Shown here one piece after another: positions 58,249 to 64,000 of a stretch of 64,000 nucleotides of DNA; position 1 is the stretch's first letter; each line of letters starts with the position of its first letter. This stretch comes from JAGLOK01 sp963676355 (lineage in GTDB: Bacteria; Bacillota; Clostridia; Christensenellales; UMGS416): assembly GCA_963676355.1 (NCBI GenBank), contig OY781093.1:3410001-3474000 (forward strand), given 5' to 3'. The notes under the pieces are model-generated. The model was not told the DNA's origin and did not search any database. It saw only the letters and a list, made by a program, of their open reading frames with translations. Position numbers and translations under genes: made by a program.

Positions 58249-58983
58249 CTATTCCTTTTTCATTCCAAGAGCAGCTACATAAACCACAAGTTCATTTTCT
58301 CCGTCAAGTCCAAGCGCAGAGTTTAATTCATCATCGTCAAAGGCTGCAATAGCACAAACACCGCATCCCTTTGATTCTGCCGCGAGATATAAGTTTTGAC
58401 ACACATGTCCCGCATCCAAGTGAATGTATCTGTAGGTTCGCTCTCCATATCTAAATGCCATCCGATATATATCCGCCGCCCAGAAAAATGTCACAGCGGA
58501 AGTGCTAACCATCCCTTGTCCCAAGCAAGATGCAAGAAGTCGCTCCCCAATGCCTTCTGATAAATCATGAGGCACTATAGCATGCTTTGTTGCAATATAT
58601 CTGTAAACTCCTGGTTTTATCCCTTTCACATTGTTTATGAGCAAATATGTCTCAAACGCGTGGCGCGCTCCGGCTGACGGCACAGTTCTTAATGTCGCTT
58701 TGCCTTTTAACACCTTTTTTACGCCTTGCGTGCACCAAAGGAAATATGAAAGATCTTCTTGGGTAATTCCCTTATTTTCATATCTCCTAACACTTTTACG
58801 CTCATTTATAAGCTCTAAAATATTTAGTTTATCGACATTTTCGCTGTCAGGTTTATCTAAATTTATTATACCCTCATTAGAATAGAATTTTTCTATCGGA
58901 GGATATGGCTTGCCTTGCTCTTGGTCTGTTTCTCCCATGTTTTTATACTTCGTGTTTTCAATAAAATCTTTACCAATTCCCAT
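58249..58983 (-). CDS. SagB-type dehydrogenase (ThcOx-like nitroreductase family)
   Basis: The 244-residue FMN enzyme is of the SagB/ThcOx group: NERKSVRRYENKGITQEDLS, RTVPSAGARHAFETYLL, and the C-terminal YRYIHLDAGHVCQNLYLAAE. In thiazole/oxazole-modified peptide clusters such enzymes oxidise azolines. No cyclodehydratase (YcaO), precursor peptide or transporter is visible here; instead it lies between a single-pass protein gene (5 nt upstream) and a seven-helix protein gene. Many standalone SagB-like enzymes have unknown substrates. SD GGAGTAAG. Confidence 0.88.
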   Translation of the reverse strand: MGIGKDFIENTKYKNMGETDQEQGKPYPPIEKFYSNEGIINLDKPDSENVDKLNILELINERKSVRRYENKGITQEDLSYFLWCTQGVKKVLKGKATLRTVPSAGARHAFETYLLINNVKGIKPGVYRYIATKHAIVPHDLSEGIGERLLASCLGQGMVSTSAVTFFWAADIYRMAFRYGERTYRYIHLDAGHVCQNLYLAAESKGCGVCAIAAFDDDELNSALGLDGENELVVYVAALGMKKE

Positions 58984-58988
58984 AATAC

Positions 58989-59816
58989 TTACTCCATATT
59001 TTTAATTTCTGTGTTTGTTAATATTTCTTTGTCACATTCATCAATAACTTCTTTATCCGCTCCCATAACATATAATACTATAGTGCTCTCATATTCTTCA
59101 AAGTATCTCACATACATTCTGCCCCAAAGTTCTGTTTCAAAAAAATCACCTTTGTCAGACTTTACCGGCTTTCCATATTGTATATAGCCCAGTTTAAATT
59201 CCATTCGCTCGTGTGTAGGGCTATTAGATCGCATTTTAGCATCAATCCGCACCCAATCATCATATCCTACATATGAGATTTTATCTGACATCGTGTGTGA
59301 AATCAATTCAAATTCCGGATTCTCACACCCCATATCTTCAATCACAAGATATTTATAATCAAACATTGGGACAGCAGAAATCTCATCAATATTGACTTTG
59401 GTTCCATCAAAACCATATCTTTTTTGCAAGCTGTCATTCACGCAAACTGCATAAGCCCCGTAAAAAGCTGCAAAATATTTTGAATTTTCATCATAAAGCA
59501 GGGAGGAGTTCCCTTTGAAGGCACCAAAGTTATATAAAACAGTAAGACTTAAATCCTTACCTGTGTATTTCGAAAACTCATATGAAGTATCATAAATATT
59601 TACAAACGGATACCAGTCTTTTTTTAATGTTAAAAGACCTCCGCTCATATCAATTTTAAATCCTTTTTCACTCATTACTGAGTCTTTATTATTATAATAG
59701 GAATATGCACTCATAATAAGATAGCTTCTGAGCGGATAAAAAAACAGTATCAAAAAAATCGCGACAAAGCAAAAAATCGCTATCCTCTTGTGCTTTTTTA
59801 TTATTTTTGTAGACAA
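58989..59816 (-). CDS. Single-pass membrane protein of unknown function
   Basis: 275 residues from a TTG at 59816; AAAGGAGG lies 5 nt before it and no ATG is nearby, so the TTG is well supported. A basic N-terminus (MSTKIIKKHKR) leads into one helix (about residues 12-31), then an extracytoplasmic domain of about 240 residues rich in Tyr and Asp. No recognisable domain. First gene of a tight three-gene operon with the SagB-type enzyme and the seven-helix protein. Confidence 0.72.
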   Translation of the reverse strand: MSTKIIKKHKRIAIFCFVAIFLILFFYPLRSYLIMSAYSYYNNKDSVMSEKGFKIDMSGGLLTLKKDWYPFVNIYDTSYEFSKYTGKDLSLTVLYNFGAFKGNSSLLYDENSKYFAAFYGAYAVCVNDSLQKRYGFDGTKVNIDEISAVPMFDYKYLVIEDMGCENPEFELISHTMSDKISYVGYDDWVRIDAKMRSNSPTHERMEFKLGYIQYGKPVKSDKGDFFETELWGRMYVRYFEEYESTIVLYVMGADKEVIDECDKEILTNTEIKNME

Positions 59817-59904
59817 TTATGCCTCCTTTTATAGATTATTATATCCTATTTTTTGCACACTTATTATATATTTTGCCTACATATGTTGAAATATGATAAA
59901 TTCC

Positions 59905-59922
59905 TTGATAAAATTTTATCAA
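59905..59922. promoter_or_regulatory. Rex-like palindrome upstream of the glycolytic operon
   Basis: TTGATAAAATTTTATCAA is a perfect 18-bp palindrome. It matches 12 of 14 fixed positions of the clostridial Rex motif TTGTTAA-N4-TTAACAA, differing by one symmetric base in each half. Its centre is about 80 bp before the predicted pgk transcription start. Confidence 0.5.
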
Positions 59923-59959
59923 AAATCAAGTTATTTATGGTAACATTGCATTATTGTCA

Positions 59960-59988
59960 TTGAAGGCAGCTTTTAAATATTGTATAAT
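59960..59988 (+). promoter_or_regulatory. Promoter of the pgk-tpiA-gpmI operon
   Basis: -35 TTGAAG (59960-59965), 17-bp spacer, -10 TATAAT (59983-59988) with an upstream TG (extended -10). This leaves a leader of about 55 nt. Confidence 0.75.
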
Positions 59989-60049
59989 TATTCTTGCTGT
60001 ATTAGATATTAAGTTAACTTTTGTAATGAAAATTCAAGGAGTTTGGATT

Positions 60050-61234
60050 ATGAATAAAAAAACTATTAGAGATTTAGACATCAAAGGCAAAAAGGTTATC
60101 GCTCGTGTGGACTTCAATGTTCCTTTGGATGACAACGGAAACATAACCGATGACACAAGAATTTCTGCAGCGCTTCCCACCATCAAATATCTTCTTGATG
60201 GCGGAGCAAAACTCATTCTTTGTGCGCATCTTGGAAGACCGGGTGGCGAGGTTAACATGAAGTATTCATTGAAACCTTGTGCTAAACGCTTATCAGAACT
60301 TTTGGGCAAAGATGTAACGCTTGCTTTGGACGTTGTTGGTGAATCTGCAAAGAAACTAACTGCAGACATCAAAGAAGGCGAAGTTGTAATGCTTGAAAAC
60401 GTTCGCTTTGAAAAAGGTGAGAAGAAAAATGACGAAGATCTTTCAAAGGCTTTTGCAAGCCTTGCTGAAGTTTATGTCAATGACGCTTTTGGCGCAGCCC
60501 ACAGAGCGCACTCTTCAACAGCCGGCATAGCATCATATCTGCCTTCTGGCATGGGATTTTTGATGGAAAAGGAAATAAACTTCATCGGAAAATCTTTAGA
60601 GTCTCCGGAACGTCCATTCGTTGCCATCTTAGGTGGTGCCAAAGTTAAAGACAAAATCGGCGTTATAAAAAACCTTTTGGAAAAAGTCGATAAGCTTCTA
60701 ATCGGCGGCGGAATGAGCTATACATTCCAAAAAGCTTTGGGCGGACAGATAGGCGACTCACTTCTTGATGCAGAAAACATCGACTTTGCAGGGGAGATGA
60801 TAAAGCTTGCCGAAGAAAAAGGTGTTAAGCTTATGCTTCCTATCGACAACGAAGCAGGTCAAGAATTTTCAAATGACACTCTTCGCGCAACTTTCCACAG
60901 CCGCAATATCCCCGATGGATGGGAAGGCTTGGACATAGGCCCTGAAACACAGGAACTATTTTGCAAAGAACTTGAAGATGCGAAAACTGTTATTTGGAAT
61001 GGCCCAATGGGTGTTTCTGAGTTTTCAAACTTTGCGCACGGCACATTTGCTGTTGCAGAGGCATTGGCAAATATCGATGCTGTAACAATCATCGGTGGAG
61101 GCGACTCAGCTGCGGCTGTTAAAAAGCTCGGCTTTGCAGACAAGATGAGCCACATATCCACAGGCGGCGGCGCATCTCTTGAGATGATGGAAGGCAAAGT
61201 GCTTCCAGGAATCGCAGCCTTGTCTGACAAATAA
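60050..61234 (+). CDS. pgk: Phosphoglycerate kinase
   Basis: 394 residues from the ATG at 60050 (AAGGAG 8-9 nt upstream); an in-frame ATG further up is outside the family's normal N-terminus. Motifs: VIARVDFNVPLDDNGN near the N-terminus, HLGRPGGE, and the nucleotide-site TIIGGGDSAAAVKKLG (about residues 345-360). It makes ATP from 1,3-bisphosphoglycerate. First gene of a glycolytic operon; gap, usually upstream of pgk in Firmicutes, is not adjacent. Confidence 0.96.
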   Translation: MNKKTIRDLDIKGKKVIARVDFNVPLDDNGNITDDTRISAALPTIKYLLDGGAKLILCAHLGRPGGEVNMKYSLKPCAKRLSELLGKDVTLALDVVGESAKKLTADIKEGEVVMLENVRFEKGEKKNDEDLSKAFASLAEVYVNDAFGAAHRAHSSTAGIASYLPSGMGFLMEKEINFIGKSLESPERPFVAILGGAKVKDKIGVIKNLLEKVDKLLIGGGMSYTFQKALGGQIGDSLLDAENIDFAGEMIKLAEEKGVKLMLPIDNEAGQEFSNDTLRATFHSRNIPDGWEGLDIGPETQELFCKELEDAKTVIWNGPMGVSEFSNFAHGTFAVAEALANIDAVTIIGGGDSAAAVKKLGFADKMSHISTGGGASLEMMEGKVLPGIAALSDK

Positions 61235-61251
61235 AACTTTCGCTTACTTAA

Positions 61252-61281
61252 AAGGGCTCTCTATTTTATAGAGAAGCCCTT
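61252..61281 (+). other. Intercistronic hairpin between pgk and tpiA
   Basis: An imperfect stem (AAGGGCT.CTCTAT with ATAGAGAAGCCCTT, one bulge), with no T-run after it. More likely a transcript-stability or processing element than a full terminator, since tpiA and gpmI have no promoter I can recognise. Confidence 0.5.
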
Positions 61282-61382
61282 AAATATTGGAATTGATTTT
61301 TGCGGACATAAAAGCCGCACCAAAATCGTTCTTCACAAACCACAGGCAAACAATTGATTTGCCAAAAATAAAGGAGATTATT

Positions 61383-62135
61383 ATGAGAACACCTATAATG
61401 GCGGGCAACTGGAAAATGAACAAAACTCCCGCAGAAACAAAAGAAATGATTAAAGAACTTGCACCCCTTGCCAAAGACTCAAACTGCACTGTTGTGCTTT
61501 GCACTCCAGCATGTTGCTTGTCTGCAGCACTTGAAGCCTCAAAAGGCACAAATATTGAAATAGGTGCACAAAACTGCCACTTTGAAAACTCAGGAGCATT
61601 TACAGGCGAAACATCACCTGCAACTCTTAAAGCAATGGATATCAAATATGTTGTAATAGGGCACAGCGAACGCAGACAGTATTTTGGCGAAACAAATGAA
61701 ACTGTGAACATGCGCGCAAAAGCAGCTCTTGCAAACGGGCTTGTTCCAATAATCTGCGTGGGCGAATCCCTTGAGCAACGCGAAGCTGGCGTTACTGAAA
61801 CTTTGATAAAATATCAAACACAAGCCGCCCTTTCAGGCATGAGTGCTGAGGAAGTTAAAGGCTTAGTAATTGCATATGAACCCATCTGGGCTATCGGTAC
61901 TGGCAAAACAGCAACATCAGAAGATGCAAACCAAGTGTGCGGATTTGTTCGCGAACAGATTGAAAAGACTTATGGTAAAGATGTTTCTGACACAGTTCGC
62001 ATTCAGTATGGCGGTTCTGTAAAGCCTGCAAACGTAAAAGAGCTAATGGCGATGGAAAATATCGATGGCGGTCTTGTTGGCGGCGCATCGCTTACAGCTG
62101 ACAGCTTCTCTCAACTTGTTAACTTTGACAAGTAA
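61383..62135 (+). CDS. tpiA: Triosephosphate isomerase
   Basis: 250 residues from the ATG at 61383 (AAAGGAG upstream), the usual size. TIM-barrel motifs: MAGNWKMNKT near the N-terminus (catalytic Lys), VVIGHSERRQYFGE (catalytic His), and AYEPIWAIGTGKTA (catalytic Glu), then the phosphate loop YGGSVKPAN. It interconverts glyceraldehyde 3-phosphate and dihydroxyacetone phosphate. Second gene of the glycolytic operon. Confidence 0.97.
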   Translation: MRTPIMAGNWKMNKTPAETKEMIKELAPLAKDSNCTVVLCTPACCLSAALEASKGTNIEIGAQNCHFENSGAFTGETSPATLKAMDIKYVVIGHSERRQYFGETNETVNMRAKAALANGLVPIICVGESLEQREAGVTETLIKYQTQAALSGMSAEEVKGLVIAYEPIWAIGTGKTATSEDANQVCGFVREQIEKTYGKDVSDTVRIQYGGSVKPANVKELMAMENIDGGLVGGASLTADSFSQLVNFDK

Positions 62136-62194
62136 ATATTGCTTAATTTCTACTAAAATAGTATGATTAAGAAAAACAGAAATCAGGGATTTAA

Positions 62195-63730
62195 ATGAAA
62201 AAAGATTTAACAGTACTAATAATAATGGACGGTTTCGGCGTGGCTGAACCCAGCGACACCAACGCTGTAACCGTTGCAAATACACCTATCTATGACAACT
62301 TAATAGAAAAATATCCATTTACTACGATAAAATGCGCTGGAATGGATGTTGGCCTTCCCGACGGACAAATGGGAAACTCCGAGGTTGGTCACTTAAACCT
62401 TGGCGCCGGTCGCATAATCTATCAACCTTTAACGCGCATAACAAAATCCATTGAAGACGGTGATTTCTTCACAAATCCTGCTTTGGTTAAAGCAATGGAC
62501 AATGCAGTGGCAAATAAATCAGCCCTGCACCTTATGGGGCTTGTATCCGACGGCGGTGTTCACAGCCATACAGACCATGCACTTGCAACGGTCAAAATGG
62601 CAAAAGACGCTGGCATTGAAAAGATTTACCTTCACTGCTTTATGGATGGACGCGATGTGCCTCCTAAAAGCGGCAAATGCTTTATCGAACAGCTTGATGA
62701 CGACCTAAAAGAACTTGGCGCAGGCGAAATAGCTTCAGTTGCCGGCAGATTTTGGGCAATGGATCGAGACAACATTTGGGATCGTGTAGAGCTTGCTTAT
62801 AATGCCATTACAAATGGCGAAGGTGTGACAGCACAAAGCGCATCACAAGCTATGCAGCAAAGCTATGACAAAGGCGAAACTGATGAGTTTGTAAAGCCCA
62901 CTGTAATAACCAAAGATGGTGCACCAGTTGGAACGGTAAATGAAAACGACAGCGTTGTTTTCTTCAACTTCCGCCCTGACCGCGCACGTCAGCTTACAGC
63001 GTCTTATGTAAAGCCAGACTTTGATGGCTTTAAGCGTAAATATATTCCGCTGACTTTTGTCACTATGACGCCGTATGACGCGACATTTGAAAATGTCCAC
63101 GTGGCATATTCGCCCCTTACATATGAAAACACTCTCGGGCAATATTTTGCTGCAAACGGCATTCGCCAACTGCGCATAGCCGAAACGCAGAAATACGCTC
63201 ATGTGACCTATTTCTTTAACGGCGGCATTGAAACACCTAATCCACTCGAAGATCGTATCCTAATTGACTCGCCAAAAATCGCGACTTTCGACATGAAGCC
63301 CGCTATGAGCGCAGTCGAAGTAACCGATGCGGTGGTTAAGCAGATTGAAGATAAGAAATATGACGCGATAATAATAAACTTTGCCAACTGCGACATGGTC
63401 GGGCATACCGGAGTTATGGCAGCCGCTGTTGAAGCTGTTGAAACGGTTGACACCTGCGTAGGCCGCGTTGTTACAGCCGCTCAGGCTCAAGGCGGAAAGC
63501 TTCTTATCACCGCCGACCACGGCAACGCTGAAAAGATGTGGGACTATGAAGACAACGGTCCTTACACTGCGCATACAGTGAAGTCGCCCGTTCCGTTTAT
63601 CGTCGTTGACGACGATTATATTGGCAAGCCAATAAGAAACGACGGCCGATTGGCGGATGTTGCGCCGACTATGCTGAAGTTGATGGGTATGGAAAAGCCG
63701 GAAGAGATGACGGGGGAGAGTTTGGTTTAG
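62195..63730 (+). CDS. gpmI: 2,3-bisphosphoglycerate-independent phosphoglycerate mutase
   Basis: The 511-residue alkaline phosphatase-fold enzyme uses Mn. Motifs: IIMDGFGV (first metal Asp), MGNSEVGHLNLGAGR with the catalytic Ser (near residue 62), HCFMDGRDVPPKSG, NFANCDMVGHTG, and TADHGNAEKMWD. It interconverts 3- and 2-phosphoglycerate. Last gene of the operon visible here; no terminator is seen between it and the convergent gene at 63748. SD AGGGA. Confidence 0.97.
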   Translation: MKKDLTVLIIMDGFGVAEPSDTNAVTVANTPIYDNLIEKYPFTTIKCAGMDVGLPDGQMGNSEVGHLNLGAGRIIYQPLTRITKSIEDGDFFTNPALVKAMDNAVANKSALHLMGLVSDGGVHSHTDHALATVKMAKDAGIEKIYLHCFMDGRDVPPKSGKCFIEQLDDDLKELGAGEIASVAGRFWAMDRDNIWDRVELAYNAITNGEGVTAQSASQAMQQSYDKGETDEFVKPTVITKDGAPVGTVNENDSVVFFNFRPDRARQLTASYVKPDFDGFKRKYIPLTFVTMTPYDATFENVHVAYSPLTYENTLGQYFAANGIRQLRIAETQKYAHVTYFFNGGIETPNPLEDRILIDSPKIATFDMKPAMSAVEVTDAVVKQIEDKKYDAIIINFANCDMVGHTGVMAAAVEAVETVDTCVGRVVTAAQAQGGKLLITADHGNAEKMWDYEDNGPYTAHTVKSPVPFIVVDDDYIGKPIRNDGRLADVAPTMLKLMGMEKPEEMTGESLV

Positions 63731-63747
63731 TACAAAGTAGCTACAAA

Positions 63748-64000
63748 CTAGTCTGCAACACTTAAATCACCCTCTAGAAAGACTGGTATACTATAGCATA
63801 GTTCATTAATATTGGTTGCTTCCGTAAATACATGAAAATTATTCATGTAGCTAATTATTAATAAATTTAAGTCAAGAAGCATTTGATTTGTTTCCCAATC
63901 AGGAAATGTTTCAAATGCTTCATTTAATATCTTTCCAACTTTAATAAAGTATTCTTTTACTCTTGTATCTTTAATGCAAATCAGACCATTAAGTATATTC
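63748..64000 (-). CDS. 3' end of an unidentified gene (truncated by the window edge)
   Basis: An open frame on the minus strand runs from the right edge to a TAG at 63748-63750, giving 83 visible codons without internal stops (contains KVGKILNEAFETFPDW and ISYMNNFHVF, ending LEGDLSVAD). The composition looks coding: hydrophobic and charged residues alternate as in a helical protein. The start lies beyond the window. No family recognised. Confidence 0.55.
   Translation of the reverse strand, partial: NILNGLICIKDTRVKEYFIKVGKILNEAFETFPDWETNQMLLDLNLLIISYMNNFHVFTEATNINELCYSIPVFLEGDLSVAD

Noticed and set aside
61252..61281. Terminator between pgk and tpiA
   Set aside because: No T-run follows, and tpiA has no separate promoter; kept only as an intercistronic hairpin.

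Overview
The window looks like chromosome of a low-G+C Gram-positive anaerobe of the Clostridia, probably from the gut. The evidence is Firmicutes-type gene content: a Rex redox repressor, an S-box (SAM-I) riboswitch on metK, a PadR/HAAS pair, RecD2, ComF, an ABC-F ATPase and an independent-type phosphoglycerate mutase. Shine-Dalgarno sites are strong (GGAGG types) and the 16S 3' end carries the matching anti-SD. I could not fix the genus from the sequence alone. No phage, transposase, CRISPR array or conjugation genes are visible.

Layout. 1-8.4 kb: two secreted or surface proteins. The first is a very large protein cut by the left edge, with leucine-rich repeats, a caspase-like protease domain and a C-terminal dockerin. 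The second is a membrane-anchored protein with a Pro/Thr stalk. 8.4-12.5 kb: an AraC regulator divergent from a three-gene sugar or polyol operon (TIM-barrel isomerase and two Gfo/Idh/MocA dehydrogenases). 12.5-16 kb: PadR with a HAAS membrane protein, then an ArsR regulator with a CoA-disulfide reductase/rhodanese fusion, behind a 40-bp perfect palindrome. 16-19.4 kb: a YgjP-type metalloprotein, and an HpcH/HpaI aldolase divergent from an IlvD/EDD dehydratase, together suggesting sugar-acid breakdown. 19.5-25.3 kb: one complete rRNA operon on the minus strand (16S, tRNA-Ile, tRNA-Ala, 23S, 5S) with recognisable RNase III processing stems.

25.3-42 kb: housekeeping and envelope genes: phosphohexomutase, MurC, a GH3 beta-xylosidase-like enzyme, RsuA, TopB, a VanW-domain wall protein, Rex, an ABC-F ATPase, paired half-size chromate transporters, CysQ and a GT-C glycosyltransferase. 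42-48.3 kb: a PfkB kinase whose promoter region carries three perfect DnaA boxes, an unexplained G+C-rich folded island, ComF, RecD2, MetK with an enlarged S-box leader, and a small membrane protein. 48.4-59.8 kb: a nitroreductase, ProA with a DUF4180 protein, a phospholipase C-like protein, a lipoprotein serpin, an HPP protein, a zinc-ribbon protein, adjacent GluRS and GlnRS genes, and a three-gene operon with a SagB-type dehydrogenase. 60-63.7 kb: the glycolytic operon pgk-tpiA-gpmI with a Rex-like palindrome upstream. The 3' end of one more minus-strand gene runs off the right edge.

The most interesting points are the caspase/LRR/dockerin protein, the DnaA-box cluster over pfkB, the G+C-rich island beside it, the S-box with a closed insertion of about 124 nt, the WalR-like repeat upstream of the VanW gene, and the Rex-like site upstream of pgk in a window that also encodes Rex.
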